From contig NC_037594.1 in assembly GCF_003073045.1 (NCBI RefSeq), positions 31,050,737-31,114,736 of the forward strand: DNA of 64,000 nt. The letters run 5' to 3'. The notes below the pieces were generated by a model, which worked only from the letters and a program-made list of their open reading frames with translations, did no database searches and had not been told where the DNA came from. Source of the DNA: Pomacea canaliculata (taxonomy: Eukaryota > Mollusca > Gastropoda > Architaenioglossa > Ampullariidae). Below, piece after piece: positions 13,875-24,551 of the stretch (position 1 is the stretch's first letter; each line of letters opens with the position of its first letter). The position numbers were made by a program, and so were the translations under genes.

Positions 13875-14345
13875 GAGAAGCTGCAGGAGTGTATGCTAGA
13901 CGGAAGACCCGAGCAGTGAGTATTATTCAGTGGATCGCCTCATTACAAGACTGTGATGTTTGTACTGTAAACAGTAATGTTTTCCCCTCAAGAAGACGTT
14001 GATGCTGACGTTACATTTAAATTTTGTTACAGAGTCTGAATGTTGTGTCCAGCAAGCTTCGCTGGAACCTTTAGGTTAGTCCAAGACAACCACCGATGTT
14101 CCAACTCTTAGGAACACGAGGAGGCAGGGTGGCACATTCAAACTGTGATGGAATATGACATCCCTTGTGGAAGCCATCTATCTCCGACAAAAATGATCAC
14201 CACAGTCAGAAGACACAAAAGACAAGACTTATCAATATTCGAAGTTAAAGACAAGTGGGGAGACAACCACAAAGGACAGCAGCTACAAGAGAAGCAATGT
14301 AGTCACAAAAAGACAACACAAACTAGACATCTCAAAGTGAAATAC

Positions 14346-14430
14346 ATCATCAGTGGCTGTTACACAGCTTAAACACACCACCAGTGACTGTTACACATCT
14401 TAGACTTAAATACATCACCAGTGACTGTTA
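14346..14430. repeat. Three diverged copies of a ~33-bp unit
   Basis: CACCAGTGACTGTTACACA recurs as CATCAGTGGCTGTTACACA, CACCAGTGACTGTTACACA and CACCAGTGACTGTTAG, about 350 bp upstream of the receptor start codon. Confidence 0.7.
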
Positions 14431-14782
14431 GAAAACAGCGGGTCTTTCACGCTGGTTTGGGCCGATCATGTGACTGCGAAGTGGTTCAACGTCTCTAGGG
14501 ATTGTCCGCAACACACATAACCCTTCAGAATATCGCAGCCACAAATAACCATTCATATTAAACACAGATAATCCATCAGACAAGCCAAAGAACAGATATA
14601 TGTCTTGACACAACATTGTGCGCTATTTGCTGTGTGGAAGAAAATTGTGGTGAACATGACAAAGGTGCGGCCATGAAGACATTGGGACTCTTGCCGCCAC
14701 GTTTGCCGGACACGACTTGATGGTGGTGCTGTGCCATGTGTAGGACATCCCATGGTCCCCGGCTGTCTGCTGCACAATCATC

Positions 14783-17700
14783 ATGGGTCCGACACAATTG
14801 CTCCTCTTGCTGTGCTGCCTTCTGGGAAGGGTTGAGTCCAACAAAGTTGAGTCAGACAAAGTAAGCAATTCTAACATATGCCAATACATTGATGTCTGCT
14901 GTTAATTAACAGGATCAACACTCTCCTACATGATGTCAGTGGCAATGACCACAACGTATTACGTAATGAAATTATTAATAAATTACACTTTAATACGAAT
15001 GTCATCAAGGTTTGCTTGATAAGTAGAACCACTCAGCTAGTAGGATCGCAACTGTACTCAAGAAGTGTTAAGTTCTTTGATACTCAATTAAAACACGAGT
15101 TCGCCAAATGTTGCTGTCCGCTGCCCAAAATAAATGGAATTTTCTAGATGCAAGTGAACACAGTAACTATTTTCACCTCTGTTGTAAACATGTTCTGTGT
15201 ATCGGTATCTTTTCAGGAAGAGTTGATGAAAAAGCTACAGGAGGCCAGGACAGCTTGCTTTCAAAGAAAATCAAATGCTGTTCGACCCACTGATGGTTAG
15301 TTGCCTGCTTACGAGAGGCAGCTTTTGTATTTTGTTAATATACAGACGTTAATATACAGACAATGCTCTTATGTTCTCTACCGAGTGTTATCTCTTTAGA
15401 TGAGTTGCGGATAATGTGAAAGGAGACGCTTTTAGAACCCCACTTGTTTCAAGCGAAAAGATTCAAAACATCAACATCTATGAACTAACCATAGCTTCAA
15501 GTGTAGTGTTATTTATTATATGTGGTGTTATTGTCAGGTGTATATTGCGACATGGAGTGGGACAACATCCTCTGCTGGAACTTCACTCGAGCGGGCACCA
15601 CAGCCATGCAGGCATGTCCGGGCTTCGTCAACCGACTGAATCCTTTTGGTGAGCGTGCGATATCATTTATCTGCAGCAATAACTGTAATGACAGAGATCA
15701 TCATGATTGCGATAAGGATCAATACGATAACAGAATTTAGAAAATGTGTATTCGATCAATTGTTAATTAAGGAGAAAGAGAATTTGGGGCAACAGAAGCA
15801 AACGAGCATGAGAGAGAGAGAGAGAAAATACAGAAAGAATAATTTTCATAAAGGACGGAATTAAAATTTGACCGTTATTCAGTTATGCGGTAAAGGTCTG
15901 GATGAATGCTTCAAAGAAAGAAATTTAAATATAATGTATTTAAGACTATATTAAATCGTGGATCTGGAATTTCGTGTGAGCTGCATTGAAAATAATTACA
16001 GACGGAGTTCTTCGTCAACCAGATAATCCAGAAAGGATTATAGACGGATTTCATGGATAACAAATGTTAAGGGACAGACGTGTTTGCTTTGTAGAAATGG
16101 TGTTCATGGTGAAGTAGTTGAATTTCATGTCCTGACAATGGGCAGAGAATGCAACACGCACCTGTCTGCCTGAGGGCGTGTGGGCGCCACCTCCACCTGA
16201 AGCCAACATCACCTCGTCCAACGGCTGGACTAACTTTTCTGCTTGCGTCCTGCCTCCACCCACGACACCTCCTCGTCCCTACGTTGCGGCCATAATTAAG
16301 GTGAGTCATGTGTTGGCTCCAGTACATCATTGTTACCTTAATACCAACTAGTACTTAAAGTATCTAGAAAACAAATCTGTATTTCATTAATTTCACCTTA
16401 ATGACATTCAAAGCACCACAGATAACACGCATTGGAGATTAAATCCCTGTAAACAAAAGACAGTTTAAGATAATTTTATTAATAACTAGGATAGTAGAAA
16501 TCATTGTTTTCTTAATATTGCATCCAATTGTCACCTGTACTTTTGTGTGTCTGGTAGGAGCACATGCCCAGGATCACCATGGTGTCCAAGATAGGCTACT
16601 CCATTTCTCTGGTCGCCCTCGTCCTTGCTATTGGCATCATGCTCGTCTTCCGGTGAGATTCATTTAAAACTGTTAATAACAGCGATAATGACAAAAACAT
16701 ATCCGTTGCCCATTCATAGTATATGAGTCGTGCCCATAAACATCTAATCTGCCAGGTGCAGTGAGAGTTGATGATGTTGTGTTGTCAGGCGGCTGTACTG
16801 TCAGCGCAACACCATCCACATCAACCTGTTTGTGTCGTTTGGTCTGCGGGCCATCATCTGCCTGCTGCGGGACTCGCTGCTGGTGCGGGGCCTGGGGCTG
16901 CCGCAGGACGTGGTATACGACCAAGATGGCGATATTTCCTTCAACCCAGCCGGCTCGGTGAGTGGGCTTCTCTTCACTTGCACCAGCTTTCTCCACGTGG
17001 CCAAGATGAAGTAGTTCAGTAAGAGCGTACACTGTCTCTTTGATGTTATTAAACCGCTGTTTGCTTGTTTGTTTGTTGTTTTCAGCACTGGGAGTGCAAG
17101 CTGCTGATGACACTCTTTCAGCTGGCGCTATTCGCTAACTACACGTGGATTTTTGTGGAAGGTCTCTACCTCCACACTCTCATCTTCTTTGCCGTCTTTT
17201 CTCAGAAAGCAGTCTTCAAATGGTATATCATACTTGGATGGGGTAAGTCATAGTCTTCAAGTGGGATACTAGACTTGGGTGGGGTAGGTCCTACAGAATT
17301 TATCATGTTAGAATCGAGTATCCGAAGGACAAAGCATGTTACACCTTTCTAATATAGTGATGTCAGCGGTGTACTAGGCCCTACATGTTATAGTAATGTC
17401 AGACATTGTGTTCTCAACCAGTGCACCTGACAACATTGTTGTTTTGGTTCTTTAGTTTTGTTTTGTCTTCAGTTAACCAGTATACATTGCATTTAAAATA
17501 TCGCAGTCTAGATGACAAATGAGAGTGGCACTGACTAATTTTGTGTCGTTTAATTTTGATCTTTCCTTCCAGCAACGCCTTTCATGTTCCTCATCCCGTG
17601 GGTTCTCGTACGAATTTTCAAGAACAACACTTTGTGAGCCACCTTCTTAAATATTCAGCATGTACTACCTAGCACTGCCATAACATTGAATTTTTATCTT

Positions 17701-20035
17701 CAACCTTTATGAATATTATTTCATTTTTTTATTATTTGATATGTAATGTGGCCAGATTAGGTTTACTTTAAAGACCAGCCTGAACGTTTTGCGTTTTTTT
17801 CTACCGATATCTGCAAAAACTGCAAACCATTGAGGTTGGTCTCTAAAGTTACAATCTGACTACAGTGACTTAAAGTGCAATTTTGCGACCTGAAAATCAA
17901 AGTCTTCGATTTTGTAATTCATTTGCATGTTCAGTTTACATCTACTTTGCTTTTAAATGTACAACCATTGTTCAGATGCTGGAACACCCATGAAGAAGGC
18001 TACTATTGGATCCTGAAAGGCCCTATAATGGTTTCTATATTTGTAAGTAGAAAGGTTGGCGCTATTATATGAGTGTTATGTGAATAGGTATTGAGTATAT
18101 GTTTGAGGAAGGCCTGTGTTGGCGTCTCTTCGATTAGAGCAGACCTCAGTCACATGTAATTTTACGATCATCTACATTTCTCTTCAGTTTTCATGATATT
18201 TTTATGTCCAGGTGAACTTCTTCTTCTTTTTGAACATCATCCGAGTGCTGTTCACAAAACTGAGGGCAACAAACACCAGGGATCCTCAGCGATACAGGTG
18301 AAGAAAAGTCTTGATGTATCCTATGTGTCTTCGCTCAAATAGCTTCAGCTAAAAATTTCCTACACATCGCACACATAAATACATAGAAATGAACACATCG
18401 CATGATATTACAGAAAAGGCGGAACAAGGGAAGTAAAACAGAAAAGGAGATGAAGAGGGAAAAAGCTATAATTAGACTGATTATCACAAAGATGCAATTA
18501 ATCACCTCATTACTCTCTTTGTCAGTCACGTCTCCATGGCGACTACTTTCAACCTTTCCTCGTTTTCAAACTATTGAAACAAAGTAACTTCACATTCCAC
18601 AACAACTGCAGCCAATAAAACATTTAACAATAAATACTTAGACTGGTAGATGGAGACACTGTGAAACTAAAACAAGATCTGAAGGTGATTGTGGTTTGCC
18701 GAGTGCCTCTAACTTGCATCATTTGTTTGATGAGATTTGTGTTTGTTGTCGGGATGTGCAGGAAGCTGGCAAAGTCCACTTTGGTTCTGATCCCGTTATT
18801 TGGCGTCTACTACATGTTCTTCATCGTCATCAACGCGCACAACACTGCTAACCCTACACTGGAGGTCGTCCTCTTTTACCTGGAAATGACCCTCAACTCC
18901 TTTCAGGTATGGTCCTCTTTTAGCTGGCTGAGAAAACAATTCGTATTTATACTTAAGTAATACAAATCATTATAGTATTTGGTTTGTTTTGTGATTATAA
19001 TTAAAAATATTAACTTTTAACCTGATTAAAGAGCGCTGACATGTTCATTGAGTTGCCATGGATATGCACTGGGTTCTGGCCGTGCTTTGTACATTTCGTG
19101 ATACGCAATGTAAACTCAATGTAACCATTATGATTGTACATTATGGGGGGTGGGGCTTCATAACAGCGGTAGTAGCACTGTCCTTCAAACATATTATAAT
19201 GGTGTCACAGGAAACTGAAAGAGTTCAATCATATTAATATGAATAACAATTGCTTGCTGTTGTATTGTGCGAGTTCAGCTGGTTTGATTTCCTTATTTTT
19301 CAAGATTTCTTTGTTTCAGGAACAGTGGTGGCGTTTCTCTTCTGCTTCGTCAATGGCGAGGTGTGTATTCATTATCGAATTCATACTGTTTAAACTGCAG
19401 TCCATTGATTAAAGTACTTTATTTTTTCAAGAACATCCCTGTGAATAAAACACATGAAGCAATTGCACGCACGAACCGGCTATTCCTCTACACATGACAA
19501 AAGAAGACATGTGTAGAAAGATCTGTGAGTGACTACAACAGCAGAGGTTCATAACAATTGTGATATAAAATTTCACATGACATGTGTGCAGGTGCGAGAA
19601 GAGATCAAAAAGAAGTGGACTCGGCACTGGCTGCGGCGCCACAGCACCGTGTCTGCACGCTCCTCCCGGGCCTTCTCCACCACCTCCTTCTGGTTCAAAG
19701 AGCGAGCCAGCATTTCACAAGGACCTGCAGGCGACTACTTGCGCAGAAACTCCAGCAGACTGCCGGCTGTGGAGTCCAGTGTCAGTCTCAGAACCATGGC
19801 AAGTGCTGCTGACAAAGGAGTGGAATCCGGAAGATGTGACGACTCCAAGCTCTGGACTTGTGGACTATCACATCTGGTGACTACCAACAACAGTAATGTG
19901 CAAGTGGATCCAGACAAAACATGTGCAAACACTCACAATGGACACACAGACTTGCCGGCTCAGGCAGCTGAGGGAGACTATGATGGCTGCAGTGCAGCGG
20001 AAGTGTCACCAATGCTTAAAAACCACACTTGCTAA
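14783..20035 (+). CDS. Class B1 (secretin-family) GPCR, parathyroid-hormone-receptor-like
   Basis: Thirteen coding exons with GT-AG borders: 14783-14860, 15217-15295, 15538-15648, 16146-16300, 16558-16652, 16789-16957, 17086-17242, 17573-17633, 17976-18042, 18212-18297, 18762-18906, 19320-19360, 19592-20035; about 562 residues. The start ATG opens a leucine-rich signal peptide (MGPTQLLLLLCCLLG). The ectodomain has the six family cysteines, the motifs EWDNILCW and CLPEGVW, and four NxS/T sequons. Seven membrane segments follow, with class B signatures RNTIHINLF (TM2), FVEGLYLH (TM3), RKLAKSTLVLIPLFG (ICL3-TM6) and NSFQ...CFVNGEV (TM7). By family knowledge it is a plasma-membrane peptide-hormone receptor, usually coupled to Gs/cAMP. 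EWD.ILCW, FFAVFSQK, TKLRATN and EIKKKW resemble vertebrate PTH receptors more than calcitonin, CRF or PDF receptors; subfamily is inference. All junction phases agree except at 19320, where one base is missing. Class B1 certain; PTHR-like about 0.65. Confidence 0.93.
15217..16300 (+). other. GPCR hormone-binding ectodomain exons 2-4
   Basis: Exons 15217-15295, 15538-15648 and 16146-16300 encode the extracellular hormone-receptor fold. In order they show a short helical stretch after the signal peptide (EELMKKLQEARTACF), comparable to the N-terminal helix of PTH receptors; YCDMEWDNILCW with both core tryptophans; the second CxxP (ACPG); and CLPEGVW with the third tryptophan, followed by the closing cysteine (SACVLP). 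Six cysteines in total match the three disulfides known for this fold. Sequons are NFT, NAT, NIT and NFS. A proline-rich linker (VLPPPTTPPRP) leads to TM1. Confidence 0.9.
17753..17858. mobile_element. MITE-like hairpin in a GPCR intron
   Basis: The segment starts CAGATTAGGTTTACTTTAAA and ends with a near reverse complement (...CTCTAAAGTTACAATCTG). Pairing continues inward (GACCAGCCT against AGGTTGGTC, then TTTTGCGTTTTT against AAAAACTGCAAA), so nearly all of the ~106 bp can fold into one imperfect hairpin. This looks like a small non-autonomous DNA transposon inserted between the exons ending at 17633 and starting at 17976. I see no clear target-site duplication. Confidence 0.5.
19320..19360 (+). 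other. GPCR TM7 exon, 41 nt instead of canonical 42 (one-base deletion)
   Basis: Class B GPCR genes commonly carry a 42-nt, phase-0 exon that starts with the Gly of NSFQG and ends at NGE. Here the upstream exon ends cleanly at CAG of NSFQ (18906) in phase 0, and the downstream exon begins at GTG in phase 0. This exon reads GA ACA GTG GTG GCG ... GGC GAG, 41 nt, so the glycine codon lacks one G right after the acceptor CAG. Taken literally the receptor is frameshifted before the tail. The tail frame (EVREEIKKKW, open for 148 codons) is intact, so I suspect a lost G in a GGG run in this sequence rather than a dead gene. Confidence 0.8.
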
Positions 20036-23000
20036 GGAACGGTGTAGGCTTCTACTACAGGCCTGTATCCATCTTGCTAGAGGTATAAAGTGTCAGTGTG
20101 CCATACTTGTCCTGTGCTGAGATTTCAGATGAACAGTTCCGGAATTAGCAAGAGACGCGAATGAGATTAAGGTTGTAATGTGCAGATTGACTTACAATGA
20201 CTGTAGCTAAATCTTAGGTCCTTATTCCTGGGACACGTGCACCTGCAAGCTTCCTTTTACATTACAGTGGATGTTCATTTGACGTTGCCATTTACATCGG
20301 AGTATTGCCAACAAGTGCTTGTTTTTTAATTTTACTAATATTTATTAATATGTTAATCTTTGTTACCCTAATGTTTCACACCAGACATTATGCGGACACT
20401 AACATCTAAATGCATATAGTTCCTTGTAATACTAAACGCCTGAATATTCTGACATTAATTAGATGATCCACTGAATGTAAAGGCTATACACCGACGCCGC
20501 CAACTAGAAAGCTTGGTGTGACATCTACATGTAACTGTAGTTTCCATGGTTGTTCCTCTTCTACCTTGGTGTTGTTTTTCTATATCAGGACAAAATGCTC
20601 AATACTTTTTGCTTGTTTAAAGTGTCAAATTTTATAACATTATACACTAGAGTCAACAAGTTTAACTGAATCTCTAGAATATACTTTAACTTCATTTATA
20701 TTGTGAAAAAGCTTTAACAGTGTTGTGAGATAGAGCTCATTAGTAACTTGTTCTTGATTCTTTACTTATATATGTGTTGATTACACAAATATATGCATAA
20801 TATCCAGTTAGTATCGTAGCACAACTTTACATAATCTGCTCTCAGTTGTGTGCCCGAAGATGGTCCTGGCATCAGTTGTGCCACCTGAGGAGGCTGTCGT
20901 GAAGCTTCTTGAGTTCTAGAATGCCAAAACTGCTTAAAAAATAATGATTTTTAAAATTTATGGCCAAACATTTTTTTGGCTGATGAATGTTACAGATTCC
21001 CAAATTGCAAGAGAAGACTTCTTGAGCGAATTCAATATGGCTCATGGTAGTGAATTCAAATTTCTGTCTTTAAGTCAGATTTTTAATGAATGAATGAACG
21101 ATGGAAGAACGAAGGAATGATCAGGAAACTAGTAAAGAGATGGAAAATTCACACATATTTTGCGTTTTCTTACTTGCTGTCTTAAAGGTGAGCAAATGAG
21201 TACAAACATTTTCCAACAATTAGTATTTTCTAAAATTGATTTAAAATAAAGCATGCGTTGAACTCGATAAACTGCGGGCAACTTTGCCACTCCACATGCA
21301 CAAACATTGAGATCTTACTAAACTGGTCACTGAACATTTGGCAATATTGTGTGTGAGGGTCACAGGAAACTTTGGAAAGGTTTAGGGTAAACATTCGGGA
21401 TATTGGAACTTTGGCCAACATCCTAAGTTTAATCTTGTTTGCAGTACATTTGCCCCGACAGTACTTACTTATTTTACTTTGGAGGTTTGGTGTTTCTGCA
21501 CTTTGTCTTGTTGAAAACAGCCTTAAACAAAATTACTGTCTGTCCATACTGACCACGTGCTTGGTTTGGTGGATAGTGTAAAAAAAGTGAGTGTCACGGA
21601 ATGTGCAGCCATGATTTAAAGGCAGAGCAGAGCAAAGCACACTTGAACAGAAGACAGCATCCAAATTTCTGTCACATCTCCCCATCCTTTTCTCACCCCA
21701 CTGTCTATACTACACCAGCTCCTTTCCCACCATCTAAACACCAGCTGCAATACAACTTGATTGATCCCCAGGGGCAATTCAAAACATTGCTTGTACTAGC
21801 AATAATATATAAATAAACATACATGATATTAAAGAGATAATATAAATGTGCGTGTTGAAATAGTGTCTCTCATACACACATTCCTAATAATCCCAGGCCA
21901 CCTCAGGCTAATACAAGATCACGGCCAGTAGAGTTTATCAAGTGAATGGCATCTGGAATGAGTTGGGGTGATGATTGGTTCTGCATACAAGCATTGTGTA
22001 CCTACGGCCAGACCACAAAAGTGAAAACTCACATATCAACACATGGTCAGAAATAGAGAGGATGCAGGATGCCTTCCTGAGGATTAGCTGATGACATAAG
22101 GCTGCCAAATCCCTCTGCCTGGTTCCGGTAATCTTGGAATAGTTATTAACAAGGGAGACAAGACTGTTCCTGCTCCCTAGGGAGAGGTTGTGGAACCAAG
22201 AGATGAAAGAAAAGGTGATAAGACTTCAATGAAGGACTGATTGAACCCAAGTGAGGATGACAGCTGACAGAGAAAGATCTTAGTTTCCATAGGAGGTACA
22301 GACATTGTTGGCTCTTACAGAGGATCATGTCAGTGTTGATATCCCACTAAAATTTGTTATCAAAGATGGCTACCTGCAATATTAAGTCTAGAAATAATGG
22401 AGAATCGTGTTAATGTCTCCTGGGCTCTATGCTGCTATTAAAAGGCATTTGTGTGTGGGTGTGCGAGCTGATCTTAATAGGACTCATCCACTCTTCAATC
22501 TCTGTTATTCTTTATCCCGATCAGCTAGTGAAAATGTGCATGGAAAACACTTGCCTGCATACATACAAGCCTTCCTTTGTAAAAATTGCCAACAGATGGA
22601 CTTCAAAAGCTAGCCGTGATTTCGCATTTTAATGCAGTATGTGGTCTTTTATCTTTGCCTAGTGGCAATGGAACCAAGGTACCTGATTTAAGTATTGATT
22701 AATCTCTTCTTTCACATGAAATAATGGTCTGTCCGAGAATCCTAAAGATTTATGAAAATATCTTGGGCTATGAAAACGGTTACATCCTGCTTAACAATTA
22801 CGGTGTTTCATTGTTGTAATGTGGTGCTTGCTATTTAATATATTTATGGGTGTGTCAGGTACAAGTATTCACTTGCTATTTTTTTTGTAATACACTATGC
22901 AAACAGTGTGAAACATTTACCTGAGTAGGATCTAGATTGACATTGGATTTTGATTTTTAAAAAAATAGTCTGGATGATGGATGTACGCCTTTCATTTGTG

Positions 23001-24357
23001 GAAACTACTCGCATGCATTTTATCTCTGTCCTTCCACAATTTTCCCAATTTTTCCAAACGAAATTAAGAAATTTGCAAATTTTTGCAAAATCTGCAGATA
23101 TGGGAAATGATTTCCCATTTTTCTAAAACTTTTCAAGACTCAAAACTTTGTACACACCATATATTAATGTCAAACATTATGCAAGTAAAATTAGAACAGG
23201 TTACAAGTTAATAGTGCCCAAGCAATTCATATTCATGGAAATATATGTTTATTTGCAACCAGCATGAAACTGAACATTTTCATAACGAATGTGTAAGATT
23301 ATCTATATCTTTCAGTGAAGCTTTGTGAGAATGACACCATGCTTGGAAGTTGAATGTATTTTGTGCTGATAATGGAGACATGAGGCCATAACCACTGTAG
23401 GCCATCATATACATTTACAGTACCATGCCCCAAACTATTTCTCCATGCTAGGAAAATATGCTATTCAAAAGCTGAAGCTTACGTGTTTACTGAGAACAAA
23501 ATGCTAAAGGATGGTAAAATTATTTTACTAGGCTACAAAGAAGAGAATGGCAAGATCTGACAGACTATACTACATCCTAGAATGAGCTTTTCCTCACTGT
23601 TTAGAGATCTCCCACAGAATTTCTGCTAGTGGGGAACGGTGTGATCCTTTTTCTAAAGATCACAATTATGCTTTGATCTTCATAAGCAACAGTGAACTGT
23701 ACTACACTGCTTCTGAACCAGAGATAAGCTAAAATACACTTTCTTTTAATTTTGCTGTTGAGATATGTCACCAGGCCATTTAAGCAATGGAAAGAATTTA
23801 ATACGATTTAGATATAATGTTATACAGCTGACAGAACAAGGTATAAATCAACATCATCTGAAATAAACAAAGCAACAGCTAAAGATGCAATTTGTTGACT
23901 GAACTAGTACAAAACTATTTTTGAAAAATATTCAAAATATTTTACTGAGCCTAGTACCCTTACATTTTTCAGTTACTTTAAAACACTCAAAACTATTATG
24001 TTGCTCAGTTTTAGCAAAGAACCTTAAAGTCCCTAACTGAGTTAACACTATCAAGAAAGGATCTGTGTTAAATAAACATAACAGAATAGAATCTAGGATC
24101 TCATTCTCAATAGACAGTTCCATAACTGGGGACAGATTCTTCTTTATTACAAAGATACTATTTTGGTGACATGCAGTCCACAACTTTGTGACCTATAGCT
24201 AGATATATTAATTTGTATTTTTTTAAAGACATTTCTATTTAGAAACATTTATGTACAAAGAAAGGATTTTCAGCAGGTATTCAAGTAAAAAGTACATAAA
24301 TGGCACAAGAAGACAAAATAGCCTAAGACACTAAATATGTCTGGTACTTTTAGGTGC
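20036..24357. other. GPCR 3' flank and intergenic DNA before ARPC2
   Basis: The first ~1.2 kb is probably receptor 3' UTR. Around 21.76 kb, GATTGATCCCCAGGGGCAATT resembles the 3' ends of some LINE families; the following 0.6 kb (to about 22.35 kb) may be old repeat sequence, but I cannot identify a domain. From 22.6 to 24.3 kb the sequence is AT-rich with nothing recognisable. Confidence 0.4.
21246..21251 (+). promoter_or_regulatory. Candidate poly(A) signal for the GPCR gene
   Basis: The first AATAAA hexamer I found downstream of the receptor stop codon lies about 1.2 kb after it. The intervening AT-rich sequence has no open frame of note and would be the 3' UTR. Other signals could be used. 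Confidence 0.3.
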
Positions 24358-24363
24358 TTTTAT
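24358..24363 (-). promoter_or_regulatory. ARPC2: Candidate poly(A) signal for ARPC2
   Basis: TTTATT on the plus strand (AATAAA on the minus strand) lies about 160 nt past the ARPC2 stop codon, a typical distance. Evidence is the hexamer and spacing only. Confidence 0.4.
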
Positions 24364-24523
24364 TCCTGATAGACAATATTGGTCAAGGTGCATAGATCTG
24401 GTGCTCATGTATAACAAGTTATTATTACTAACTGTTATATCTCCATTGCACACAAATTTCCACTCAGTCCAAGGTATGTACACACATTCTGCAAAATTGA
24501 ATAACTGATGATGACCTTTTCAA

Positions 24524-24551
24524 TCAGTTCTGTCGATTGAATGTCTTTCCC
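24524..24551 (-). other. ARPC2: ARPC2 terminal micro-exon (last 9 codons and stop)
   Basis: After exon 10 ends ...KKTIT-AC|gtgagt, a 28-nt exon with acceptor ctgtcttcag supplies G GGA AAG ACA TTC ... TGA. This restores the conserved TGKTF tail before the stop codon at 24526-24524. If the intron were retained, exon 10 would run into ACG TGA and end at TIT, losing GKTF. The conserved tail supports the spliced form. Confidence 0.88.

Noticed and set aside
18661..18960. Separate small membrane-protein gene
   Set aside because: It is receptor exon 18762-18906 (TM6-TM7) read through into both flanking introns.
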